Shown piece after piece: positions 49,127 to 57,505 of a stretch of DNA of 64,000 nt. The notes beneath the pieces are model-generated. The model saw only the letters and a list, made by a program, of their open reading frames with translations. It ran no database searches and had not been told where the DNA came from. Positions within the stretch are counted from its first letter, which is position 1, and every line of letters begins with the position of its first letter. The stretch is from Blautia sp900556555. Lineage in GTDB: Bacteria; Bacillota; Clostridia; Lachnospirales; Lachnospiraceae. Position numbers and translations under genes: made by a program. Location of the stretch: NCBI GenBank assembly GCA_964250615.1, contig CAXUGM010000002.1. One strand, 5' to 3'.

Positions 49127-49791
49127 TCTAAAAAATATCCCTGTCCTCTCTTTGTATGAATCACGTTTTTCATTCCTATACTCTCTAATTTGCTGCGGAG
49201 CCTGGTCACATTTACGGTCAGGGTATTGTCATCCACAAATAGCTCACTGTCCCACAAATCATTGATAAGCTGATCTCTGGAAACAATCTTTCCCTTGTTT
49301 TTTGCAAGGCTGTATAAAATACGGCTTTCATTTTTTGTCAGTTCTACTTCCTGTTCTCCATTTTTTATGATTCCTCTTGCTGTCTCCAGATAAAATCCAC
49401 CGCAATCCATCTTATCTGCTTCCTGCTGTTTTCCGTAAGCACGTTTCAGTACAGCTTCCACATGTGCCAGAAGGATTTGCGGATTAAATGGTTTTGCCAC
49501 AAAATCATCTGCCCCATAGTTCATGCACAGCAGCTCATCTAACTCTGTGTTCTGGCTGGTGATCATAATAATGGGCATGGATGTCTTCTTGCGAAGTTCT
49601 TTACACAAATATTTCCCATCCAGAACAGGTAAATTGATATCCAACAGCAAAAGCTGGCCTCCTGCTGTTAAGATTCTTTCTTCCATACACCCATACTCTG
49701 TGATTTCTTCTGTTTCATATCCGTGCATGGAAAAAAATTTTTTCAGTTCCCCACGTAATTTATCATCATCTTCTGCAAGTAATAGTTTCAC
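49123..49791 (-). CDS. OmpR-family response regulator, BceR type
   Basis: A 222-residue regulator: receiver domain (AEDDDKLR, phosphoacceptor in LLLDINLPVLDG, Lys in FVAKPFNPQ) and winged-helix DNA-binding domain (LTKNESRILYSLAKNKG, LRSKLESIGMKNVIHT). The start is GTG 49791 with GGAGG eight bases upstream. It likely activates the downstream transporter genes through the palindrome at 48092-48109. Confidence 0.92.
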   Translation of the reverse strand: MKLLLAEDDDKLRGELKKFFSMHGYETEEITEYGCMEERILTAGGQLLLLDINLPVLDGKYLCKELRKKTSMPIIMITSQNTELDELLCMNYGADDFVAKPFNPQILLAHVEAVLKRAYGKQQEADKMDCGGFYLETARGIIKNGEQEVELTKNESRILYSLAKNKGKIVSRDQLINDLWDSELFVDDNTLTVNVTRLRSKLESIGMKNVIHTKRGQGYFLE

Positions 49792-49810
49792 GTTTCTTTC
49801 CTCCGTGTGA

Positions 49811-49839
49811 GAAAAAGAGCTGCCGGTAAACGACAGCTC
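49811..49839 (-). terminator. Terminator after glgA
   Basis: Stem GAGCTG..CG/CG..CAGCTC with a short loop, then TTTTTC on the minus strand, 17 bases after the glgA stop and just before the regulator's ribosome site. Confidence 0.75.
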
Positions 49840-49855
49840 CTAAACATCATTTTCA

Positions 49856-51301
49856 TCAATATCCAATCAGCCAGTTATACATTTCCTCATACTGCTTTGC
49901 AGAATTAGACCATGAGAAATCTTTTGCCATGGCACGGTCTACCAGTTTGTTCCACTCTCTCTTCTTATCATAGTAAACACCTTCTGCATAGCGGATGGTT
50001 GCAAGCATCTCATGTGCATTGTAATTGGTAAAGCTGAATCCTGTTCCGGTTCCCTCAAACTCATTGTAAGGTTCTACCGTATCTTTCAGTCCACCTGTCT
50101 CACGCACAATCGGAAGTGTTCCGTAACGAAGGCTCATCAACTGGCTCAGTCCACATGGCTCGAACAGAGATGGCATCAGGAAAGCATCGCAGGAAGCATA
50201 AATTCTGTGTGACAGTGCATTGTCATAGAAAATATTCGCAGAAACTTTTCCCTGATATTTCCAAGCAAAGTGACGGAACATATTTTCGTAACGCTCCTCA
50301 CCGGTTCCAAGCACCACTATCTGGACATTATCCTGACACAGCTCATCCATAATATAAGCTACCAGGTCAAATCCTTTCTGGTCGGTAAGTCTGGAAACAA
50401 CACCGATCATCATGGCTTTCGGATCTTCATTTAATCCCAGCTCTCTCTGGAGTGCAACTTTATTTTTTACTTTTTCTTTGCGGAAATTCTTTGCATTAAA
50501 GTTCTTTGCAATCATCTTGTCAGTCTCAGGATTCCACTCATCATAATCCAGTCCATTGACAATACCGCGCAGATCATGTGCTCTCGCTCTCATGAGGCCA
50601 TCCAGGTTTTCCCCGTAAAACTCGGTCTTGATTTCTTCTGCATAGGTGTTACTTACTGTAGTAATGGCATCTGCATATACCAGACCGCCCTTTAACATAT
50701 TCGCATCTTTGTATGCCTCCAGTTTATCCGGTGTAAAGAAGTATGCCGGAAGGCCTGTCAGTTCACGCATGGTCTTGATATCCCATGTTCCCTGGAACTT
50801 TAAGTTATGTATGGTCATAACAGTCTTGATGCCCTGGTAAAATGGCCCTTCCTGGAATTTATCCTTTAAATAAACAGGAATCAGCCCTGTCTGCCAGTCA
50901 TGGCAGTGAATCAGATCCGGTCTGAAATCAATCACCGGCAAAATAGAAAGTGCTGCCTTGGAGAAAAACGCAAATTTCTCAATGTCAAAACGGATATCCC
51001 CGTATGGCTGGTATCCTGAGAAATAGTATTCATTGTCAATGAAATAATACTGGACACCTTCATATACAAGCTGCATGATTCCTACATATTCACGTCTGTA
51101 TCCAATATCCATATAAAAATGAGTTACATACTGGAGCTGATTCTTATATTCCTCTTTCATACATAAATATTTAGGAATGATTACTCTTACATCAAAATTT
51201 TCCTTGTCAAAGCATTTAGGCAGGGCTCCTACAACGTCTGCTAATCCCCCGGTCTTAATAAAAGGCACTGCCTCTGATGCTACAAATAATATTTTTTTCA
51301 C
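49856..51301 (-). CDS. glgA: Glycogen synthase
   Basis: A 481-residue ADP-glucose glycosyltransferase (GT5). N-terminal KTGGLADVVGALP (ADP-glucose site), LIHCHDWQTGLIP, and the C-terminal nucleotide motif region SLFEPCGLSQLMSLRYGTLPIVRETGGLKDTV are intact. The start is GTG 51301 with GGAGG eight bases upstream; the frame continues ten codons further but without the family N-terminus (KKILFVASEAVPFIK). A TATAAT lies 40 bases upstream with no good -35. No other glg gene is in the window. Confidence 0.96.
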   Translation of the reverse strand: MKKILFVASEAVPFIKTGGLADVVGALPKCFDKENFDVRVIIPKYLCMKEEYKNQLQYVTHFYMDIGYRREYVGIMQLVYEGVQYYFIDNEYYFSGYQPYGDIRFDIEKFAFFSKAALSILPVIDFRPDLIHCHDWQTGLIPVYLKDKFQEGPFYQGIKTVMTIHNLKFQGTWDIKTMRELTGLPAYFFTPDKLEAYKDANMLKGGLVYADAITTVSNTYAEEIKTEFYGENLDGLMRARAHDLRGIVNGLDYDEWNPETDKMIAKNFNAKNFRKEKVKNKVALQRELGLNEDPKAMMIGVVSRLTDQKGFDLVAYIMDELCQDNVQIVVLGTGEERYENMFRHFAWKYQGKVSANIFYDNALSHRIYASCDAFLMPSLFEPCGLSQLMSLRYGTLPIVRETGGLKDTVEPYNEFEGTGTGFSFTNYNAHEMLATIRYAEGVYYDKKREWNKLVDRAMAKDFSWSNSAKQYEEMYNWLIGY

Positions 51302-51372
51302 AAAAATACCCTCCTTGCCAGATTCATACAAATATTATACCCCATTTCTGCAGCAAAGGAAAGTTCTTTATG

Positions 51373-52167
51373 TTATTTTTTATATTCCAGCCGTATTTTA
51401 TCTGCAATTAGTGCAATAAATTCAGAGTTTGTCGGTTTTCCTTTCCCGGTACTCACAGTATATCCAAATAATTCATCAATGGTATCCATTTTTCCCCTGC
51501 TCCATGCAACCTCAATGGCATGCCGGATGGCACGTTCCACCCTGCTTGGCGTGGTCTGGTGTTTCTTGGCAATGGTAGGATACAATATTTTTGTGATGGA
51601 ATTTAACATTTCTAAATCATTCACTGACAATATAATGGCATCTCTCAAATACTGATACCCCTTGATATGTGCCGGAACACCAATTTCATGGATAATATTG
51701 GTAACATCTGCTTCCAGATTCCGTTCAAAATAACTGCTGCTGCTCTCATAAGCATTTACTTTTTTCAATTCTTTCTTTTTTTCCTGCCCTGCCTGCCGTA
51801 CATGTTTGATTCTGGAAAGCAGCATATTGTTATCAAATGGTTTCAATATATAATAGTTTGCCCCTAACTGAAAGGCATCTTCCGTGATCTGTTCCTGTCC
51901 CACAGCAGATACGACAATAAATGCTGGATGTTTCTTCAAATTTGTATCTTTTCCCACTCTTTCCATAACAGTGAGTCCGTCTACCTGCGGCATAATAATA
52001 TCCAAGAGTACAACATCTGGCTCTTTTTCTTTTATGATATCGTATAGTCCGGCGCCGTTATTAGCATGCCCTACTAATTCCAGCTCTTTGTCTTCATTAA
52101 TCAGGTTTCCCAGCAAATCTAACATTTTCTCATTATCATCTGCTATAGCGACATTTAACTTCTCCAT
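51373..52167 (-). CDS. spo0A: Sporulation master regulator Spo0A
   Basis: A 264-residue regulator. Receiver domain (IADDNEKM, phosphoacceptor in VVLLDIIMPQVDG, Lys in ILKPFDN) and the diagnostic Spo0A DNA-binding domain (KGYQYLRDAI, PSRVERAIRHAIEVAWSRG, FIALIADKIRLEY). Phosphorylated Spo0A starts sporulation. GGAGG precedes ATG 52167. It follows spoIVB, the conserved clostridial and bacillar order, and has its own promoter with an upstream 0A box. Confidence 0.98.
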   Translation of the reverse strand: MEKLNVAIADDNEKMLDLLGNLINEDKELELVGHANNGAGLYDIIKEKEPDVVLLDIIMPQVDGLTVMERVGKDTNLKKHPAFIVVSAVGQEQITEDAFQLGANYYILKPFDNNMLLSRIKHVRQAGQEKKKELKKVNAYESSSSYFERNLEADVTNIIHEIGVPAHIKGYQYLRDAIILSVNDLEMLNSITKILYPTIAKKHQTTPSRVERAIRHAIEVAWSRGKMDTIDELFGYTVSTGKGKPTNSEFIALIADKIRLEYKK

Positions 52168-52254
52168 TACTTATCCTCCATCTTTTTTGTTACAACTCTT
52201 TTCTCCAGCATATGACGGGCGCCCTTTTGAATCGTCATCCTGAAGACTATTAGT

Positions 52255-52283
52255 ATTATATTATCAGTTCCTATCCAAATCAA
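52255..52283 (-). promoter_or_regulatory. Promoter of spo0A
   Basis: Minus strand TTGATT, 17 bases, perfect TATAAT, 88 bases before the spo0A start. I did not find a convincing sigma-H promoter. Confidence 0.65.
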
Positions 52284-52363
52284 GGAGAATCATCTTACAA
52301 TTTATCTTTATATCTGATAATTCGTTTGATAATTCTACATTTTTTGTTTATCATCACACAATT

Positions 52364-52370
52364 TTCGACA
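52364..52370 (-). promoter_or_regulatory. 0A box upstream of spo0A
   Basis: Minus strand TGTCGAA, an exact match to the core Spo0A binding site, about 80 bases upstream of the spo0A promoter and next to the spoIVB stop. Suggests autoregulation; a single 7-base match can occur by chance. Confidence 0.5.
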
Positions 52371-52372
52371 CC

Positions 52373-53566
52373 TTACCACAACATATTTTCTATAAAGATG
52401 CCGTATCCTTTTGCAGGATCACGGACAAATACATGTGTCACGGCTCCTATGATTTTTCCATTCTGCAAAACCGGACTGCCGCTCATCCCCTGGACAATCC
52501 CTCCTGTTTTTTCCAGAAGCCTGGAATCTGTAACCTGGATTTCAAAAGCTTTGTTTGTATCTGCACGCTCCTTATAAATATCTGTAATCTGAATTTTGTA
52601 AGCCTTTGTACCTTCGCCCAAATCCGTGACAATTTCTGCATCTCCTACTTCTACTTCTTGTTTATATCCGACTTCTGCCTGCATGACCGGCCATTGCTGG
52701 GGATCAGATATTTTCCCAAAAATCCCCTCCTCTGTATTTTTTACAATCTGTCCCAGTTTCTTGCTATCCTGATATTCGATATATCCGGATAATTCTCCCG
52801 GCGTACCTTTTGCACCTTTCATGATAGAAAGTATCTGTGCCTGATAAAGCTCTCCTCCTGATACATCCAAAAGCTGTCCTGTGTCTGTATCACTGATTCC
52901 ATGTCCAAGGGCACCAAATGTACCATCCTGTTCCATATACGTCATGGTTCCGATTCCCTGGGTATTATCTCTAACCCAGATTCCCAGTTTGTATTCTGAT
53001 TCACCTGTCTGCACTGGTTCCAGCGAAAGCGGTATTTCCTCTCCCTTGCGGCTGACCAGAAGATTCATGGTTTCCCCTCTGCTGTCCTGGATTTCGCTGA
53101 TGAGCTGCTTTTTCCTGGTGACAGGGCAGCCGTTCACTTCTAAAATATAATCTCCTGCTTTTGCAATATTCGCCGCTGGGTCTCTTACAATGCCATCCTG
53201 TCCCATGATTTCTCCTGTATCCACAATTAAGACTCCCTGGGTCTCCATGTACAATCCTACCGGCATACCACATACGGATAATACCTTATCCTCCACCGTT
53301 TTTACCTGAACCTGCTTCAGGGGAAAGATTCCTAAAAAAGAACATGGAATCCGGTAACTTCCATTCTCCGAAACATCAATCGTATCTGGATAAGTCACCA
53401 TAGGCAGATCCAGAAAACCCGTAAGTTCCTCTTCCTGCCCGGAGCGGATATAAACCGTATCCGGAATAGCCTGCTTCAGCCTGTTAATCCCAAAACCGCC
53501 TGCTGCTAAAATATCCGCTACTAATAATACGAAAAGAAAGAGGCGATAATTACGTTTTTTAGACAA
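52373..53566 (-). CDS. spoIVB: SpoIVB serine peptidase
   Basis: A 397-residue S55 peptidase that signals from forespore to mother cell by starting pro-sigma-K processing. N-terminal membrane helix (about residues 7-25), PDZ domain (about 100-190, GDYILEVNGCPVTRKKQL), and catalytic motifs FGALGHGISD (His) and GMSGSPVLQ (Ser). The start is a TTG at 53566 following AAAGGATG; the frame opens 13 codons earlier at a GTG lacking a ribosome site. Followed by spo0A. Confidence 0.93.
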   Translation of the reverse strand: MSKKRNYRLFLFVLLVADILAAGGFGINRLKQAIPDTVYIRSGQEEELTGFLDLPMVTYPDTIDVSENGSYRIPCSFLGIFPLKQVQVKTVEDKVLSVCGMPVGLYMETQGVLIVDTGEIMGQDGIVRDPAANIAKAGDYILEVNGCPVTRKKQLISEIQDSRGETMNLLVSRKGEEIPLSLEPVQTGESEYKLGIWVRDNTQGIGTMTYMEQDGTFGALGHGISDTDTGQLLDVSGGELYQAQILSIMKGAKGTPGELSGYIEYQDSKKLGQIVKNTEEGIFGKISDPQQWPVMQAEVGYKQEVEVGDAEIVTDLGEGTKAYKIQITDIYKERADTNKAFEIQVTDSRLLEKTGGIVQGMSGSPVLQNGKIIGAVTHVFVRDPAKGYGIFIENMLW

Positions 53567-53615
53567 AAAATCACATCCTTTCTCATTTTTGTTAAAAATA
53601 CTCACTTTTGCAACA

Positions 53616-53645
53616 AAAAAAGATACACGTTTTGTGTACCTTTTT
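53616..53645 (-). terminator. Terminator after recN
   Basis: Stem AAAAAGaTACAC/GTGTAcCTTTTT (one mismatch), with a T-rich continuation (TTTTTTTG) on the minus strand, 18 bases after the recN stop. It separates the nusB-to-recN run from spoIVB. Confidence 0.8.
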
Positions 53646-53662
53646 AGTATGTGAACTTTTGT

Positions 53663-55348
53663 CTATTTCACTCTTGTATTTTTTTGTTGCTGTGCCAAAT
53701 CTTTCATTTCTGCTGCATTTTCTAAAACAGCCTGCGTGATCTTCACTCCGCCCAGCATTCTCGCCAGTTCTTCCACAGATTCTGTATAAGAAAGAGCTCT
53801 GATACTGGTACTTGTCTCCATATTTTCCACATTTTTTTCAATGAGATAATGGGCATTGGCCTGAGATGCAATCTGTGGCAGATGTGTGATGCAAAGAACC
53901 TGCCGTGACCTGCCGATTGCTGACATTTTCTCAGCAACTTTCTGAGCAGTTCTTCCACTGATACCTGTATCAATCTCATCAAAAATCAAGGTTTCCGTAT
54001 CATCCTTATCCGCCATCAGCGTTTTGATAGCCAGCATGATTCTGGAAAGCTCACCTCCTGACACCACTTTTGACAATTCCCGTACCGGCTCTCCCGGATT
54101 GGTGGAAATCATGAAACAGATTTGATCTGTCCCCTGTGATGTAAACTGCTCTTTTTTTTGAAAACAGATTTCAAATTCTACATTTAAGAAATTCAAATCC
54201 TGCAGTCCCAGAACAATTTGTTTTTCCAGTTCTTTTGCCCAGTTTTTCCGAATCTGTGTCAGCTCCTCACAGGCAGATTTCAGTTCTGCGGTTTTCCCGC
54301 TTAATGCTGTTTCCAAAGCATCCTTTTGCTCCTGAAAATGCACCAGTTTTTCCAGATTTTTTTCCTTTTCTTCTTTGTAGGCTAAAATTTCTGGAATCGT
54401 CTGCCCGTATTTTGCTTTCAAATGATTGATCAGGTCCAGTCTTGTCTCTATCTGCAAAAACTCTTCTTCTGAAAATACAAATTCTGACAGATAAGAAGAA
54501 ATTTCCCGGTTGAAATCATTCAGCAGGCTGTCTATATCATTCAGCATAGAGTATAAATCTTCCAGACCTTTATCATATCCTGAAATCTGGGAGAGTCTCT
54601 GCAGGGCTCTGCCTACCTGCTGGCCCCCTCCCTCCTGCTCATATCCTGTAAGCTGGTATGCGATTCCCAGGCTTTCTGTAATCTGCTTGCTGTTTGAAAG
54701 CCTTCGGTAAGCTGTCTCCAGTTCTTCGTCTTCTTTTGGCTTTAATGCAGCTTCCAAAATCTCCTGGATTTCATACTCCAGGAAACTGATTTCTCTTCTT
54801 CTGTGCTCTTCGTCTATCTGGTAACTGTCCAGTTCTTTTTTTATCTGGCTGTATTCCTGGTAAAGATTTTTAACTTTCTCTTTTTGCGGAAGGATTTCTT
54901 TCTGCCCGTAATCATCCAGAATCTCCATCTGTTTTTCCGGGTATAGCAGGGACTGATGTTCATGCTGCCCGTGGATATCCAGAAGCAGTGCAGCGATTTT
55001 CCGGATAGCAGATGCCGTACAGGTTTCCCCGTTGATCTTGCTGATGCTTCTGCTTCCTGTAATCTTCCTGGAAATGATCACCTGTCCGTCTTCCGGATAA
55101 ATCCCTAATTCTTTTAGCTTTTCTTCTGTATCGGGCCGTACCTGAAATACCAGCTCTACAAGGGCATTGACCGCACCTTCTCTGATAATTCCTTTTGGCA
55201 TTTTCTGACCCAGTGCCAGATTTACAGAACCTATGAGAATGGATTTTCCGGCTCCTGTTTCTCCTGTGAGAATATTCAGTCCTTCCTCAAAATCCACCTC
55301 TGCTTCTTCTATCAATGCCAGATTTTTAACATGTAAATGTACTAACAT
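53663..55348 (-). CDS. recN: DNA repair protein RecN
   Basis: A 561-residue SMC-like ATPase acting early in double-strand break repair. Walker A TGETGAGKSILIGS at the N-terminus, two coiled-coil arms (about 155-370), signature VVSGGELSRIMLAIK, Walker B TLIFDEIDTGISG. ATG 55348 with AAGGGAG. It follows argR by 21 bases, as in many Firmicutes. Confidence 0.97.
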   Translation of the reverse strand: MLVHLHVKNLALIEEAEVDFEEGLNILTGETGAGKSILIGSVNLALGQKMPKGIIREGAVNALVELVFQVRPDTEEKLKELGIYPEDGQVIISRKITGSRSISKINGETCTASAIRKIAALLLDIHGQHEHQSLLYPEKQMEILDDYGQKEILPQKEKVKNLYQEYSQIKKELDSYQIDEEHRRREISFLEYEIQEILEAALKPKEDEELETAYRRLSNSKQITESLGIAYQLTGYEQEGGGQQVGRALQRLSQISGYDKGLEDLYSMLNDIDSLLNDFNREISSYLSEFVFSEEEFLQIETRLDLINHLKAKYGQTIPEILAYKEEKEKNLEKLVHFQEQKDALETALSGKTAELKSACEELTQIRKNWAKELEKQIVLGLQDLNFLNVEFEICFQKKEQFTSQGTDQICFMISTNPGEPVRELSKVVSGGELSRIMLAIKTLMADKDDTETLIFDEIDTGISGRTAQKVAEKMSAIGRSRQVLCITHLPQIASQANAHYLIEKNVENMETSTSIRALSYTESVEELARMLGGVKITQAVLENAAEMKDLAQQQKNTRVK

Positions 55349-55369
55349 TCCGGAGCACTCCCTTTTCTT

Positions 55370-55822
55370 TTATACATGAATGATTTTTCTGATTTTATTC
55401 ATCAATGCCATGGTATCTTCCGGAGTTTTACTAAAGCAGGCTATGGTATCATCACCTGCAAGGCTTCCAACAATCTCCTGAAGATTCATATGGTCTAAGG
55501 CGGCTGCGGCTGCATTTGCCATTCCGGAAGAAGTTTTGATTACTAAAATATTCTGAGCTACATCCATAGACAGAAACGCTTCTCTGAGCACTCTGATATA
55601 TTTCTCACTGTCCGGTGTATCCTTTGCAGTCATAATGGTATATTTAGAGCCTCCATCATGTCTTGCAACCTTCATAAGCTTCAGCTCCCGGATATCTCTG
55701 GACACGGTTGCCTGAGTCACCTTGAATCCTGCAGCATTCAGACGTGCAGCCAGTTCTTCCTGAGTTTCAATATCGTATTGCTGAATCAATTCAATTATTT
55801 TAGAATGTCTGGCAATCTTCAT
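55370..55822 (-). CDS. argR: Arginine repressor
   Basis: A 150-residue regulator: N-terminal winged helix (AARLNAAGFKVTQATVSRDIRELKLMK) and C-terminal hexamerisation and arginine-binding domain (ASGMANAAAAALDH, SLAGDDTIACFSKTPED). ATG 55822 (six bases from AGGAGG) is preferred over an ATG two codons earlier. Controls arginine genes by binding ARG boxes; good candidate sites lie before the amino acid transporter at 26247-26287. Its place between nadK and recN is conserved. Confidence 0.97.
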   Translation of the reverse strand: MKIARHSKIIELIQQYDIETQEELAARLNAAGFKVTQATVSRDIRELKLMKVARHDGGSKYTIMTAKDTPDSEKYIRVLREAFLSMDVAQNILVIKTSSGMANAAAAALDHMNLQEIVGSLAGDDTIACFSKTPEDTMALMNKIRKIIHV

Positions 55823-55835
55823 TTTCATCCTCCTG

Positions 55836-56696
55836 CTAATTTTTCATTTTTTTCCGAAGTACCTCTAAAAAGCTGATATTACTGATTTTTACTATTTTTG
55901 TATCTCTGTCAGAGCGGCGGATCACAACCTTATCTCCAACCGTCATGGAAATATTCGTATCACCATCAAAAGACGCAACTGCCTTTCCCTGTCCCGGCTG
56001 TACCCCATGGGTGATTTCCACGGCAATCTCATCTCCTGCCGGGAAAATAATGCTTCTGGTATTTAAGGTATGAGGTGCCACAGGGGTCATGATCATAATA
56101 TTGGTCTCCGGTGACACAATGGGGCCTCCTGCGGAAAGGCTGTATCCCGTAGAGCCTGTAGCTGTGGAGATAATAATGCCATCTGCTTTGTAAGCGTTTA
56201 AAAATTCCCCATTGACATAATTATTAAATCCGATCACACGCAAAGGCCCGTCTCTCCCAATGACAATATCATTTAAAGCCACATCTTCTGCCACAACTTC
56301 GCCATTATGATAAACCTTGCCATTTAACATCATACGGATTTCCAGCATATACTCATCTGCCATCAGATGATTCAATGCCGGCTCTATGGATTCACGGTCT
56401 ATCTCTGCAAGATATCCCAGCGTTCCAAGATTAATTCCCAGAAGCGGAATCTGGCGGCTCACCACATCCCTTGCGGCTTGCAGTAAGGTTCCGTCTCCTC
56501 CCAAGACAATCACGCATTCCACATTTTCCGGAATGCCGCTGATATCTGTGTAATGGTGAAATGGCTTCCTGGTACCGGAAGTAGCAGGCCGGATAATGCA
56601 GGAGCATCCATGAGCTTCCAGATAACGTGCTGTCATAGCTGCCACCTGCATTCCTTCGTCTTTCTCACTGTTTGCAATAATATAAAATTTATTCAT
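55836..56696 (-). CDS. nadK: NAD kinase
   Basis: A 286-residue enzyme that phosphorylates NAD to NADP. The GGDGTLLQAAR motif, NDIVIGRDG and the TGSTGYSLSAGGPIV motif are intact. It starts three bases after the tlyA stop without a clear ribosome site of its own, so translation is probably coupled to tlyA. Confidence 0.96.
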   Translation of the reverse strand: MNKFYIIANSEKDEGMQVAAMTARYLEAHGCSCIIRPATSGTRKPFHHYTDISGIPENVECVIVLGGDGTLLQAARDVVSRQIPLLGINLGTLGYLAEIDRESIEPALNHLMADEYMLEIRMMLNGKVYHNGEVVAEDVALNDIVIGRDGPLRVIGFNNYVNGEFLNAYKADGIIISTATGSTGYSLSAGGPIVSPETNIMIMTPVAPHTLNTRSIIFPAGDEIAVEITHGVQPGQGKAVASFDGDTNISMTVGDKVVIRRSDRDTKIVKISNISFLEVLRKKMKN

Positions 56697-56698
56697 AA

Positions 56699-57505
56699 CT
56701 ATTTATCCAGTTCTCCATGAGCCTTTTTGACGGTTTCCTCCACATCAAGAGTCGCATCTTGCGGAAGACCATCTACTTTCTTCTTTAAATGAAGAAGGTA
56801 TTCTATATTTCCCTCTGGGCCTTTAATGGGTGAATATTCCAGATGAAGTGCTGCATATCCAATGCTCTGTCCATAGGAAATCACCTTTTCGATCACTTCT
56901 TTGTGAACTTCCGGATCACGGACTACACCTTTTTTCCCTACTTTTTCCCTGCCTGCTTCAAACTGTGGCTTGATCAGGCAGACTACTTCTCCGTCTTCTT
57001 TTAAAAGATGGTACACAGGAAGCAGAACTTTCGTCAGGGAGATAAAAGAAACATCAATAGAAGAAAAATCTGCTGCTTCTCCCAAATCTTCCGGCACCAC
57101 ATAGCGGATGTTGGTTTTTTCCATACACACTACACGCTCATCATTACGGAGCTTCCAGTCTAACTGTCCATGACCTACATCAATGGCAAACACTTTCACT
57201 GCACCGTTTTGGAGCATACAGTCCGTAAATCCACCTGTAGAAGAACCCACATCCATACAAACCTTATCCTTTAAGGTTACACCGAAATGTGTCATTGCCT
57301 TTTCCAGTTTCAGCCCGCCTCTGCTGACATATTTCAGGGTACTTCCCCTTACTTCAATATTTACCGTATCCTGGAACATTGTTCCGGCCTTATCCTCTTT
57401 CTGGTTCTCCACATAGACATTTCCTGCCATGATCACAGCCTTCGCCTTTTCCCGTGATACTGCCAGTCCACGCTTTACCAGCAGAACATCCAGACGCTCC
57501 TTCAT
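56699..57505 (-). CDS. TlyA-family rRNA methyltransferase / putative hemolysin
   Basis: A 268-residue protein with an N-terminal S4 RNA-binding domain (ERLDVLLVKRGLAVSREKAK) and an FtsJ-like methyltransferase domain (DVGSSTGGFTDCMLQNGA, SFISLTKVLLPV, KPQFEAGREKVGKKG). TlyA methylates 16S/23S rRNA ribose in mycobacteria; Firmicute members are less well defined. It lies at the dxs end (ATG one base after the stop) in the conserved dxs-tlyA-nadK order. Confidence 0.93.
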   Translation of the reverse strand: MKERLDVLLVKRGLAVSREKAKAVIMAGNVYVENQKEDKAGTMFQDTVNIEVRGSTLKYVSRGGLKLEKAMTHFGVTLKDKVCMDVGSSTGGFTDCMLQNGAVKVFAIDVGHGQLDWKLRNDERVVCMEKTNIRYVVPEDLGEAADFSSIDVSFISLTKVLLPVYHLLKEDGEVVCLIKPQFEAGREKVGKKGVVRDPEVHKEVIEKVISYGQSIGYAALHLEYSPIKGPEGNIEYLLHLKKKVDGLPQDATLDVEETVKKAHGELDK

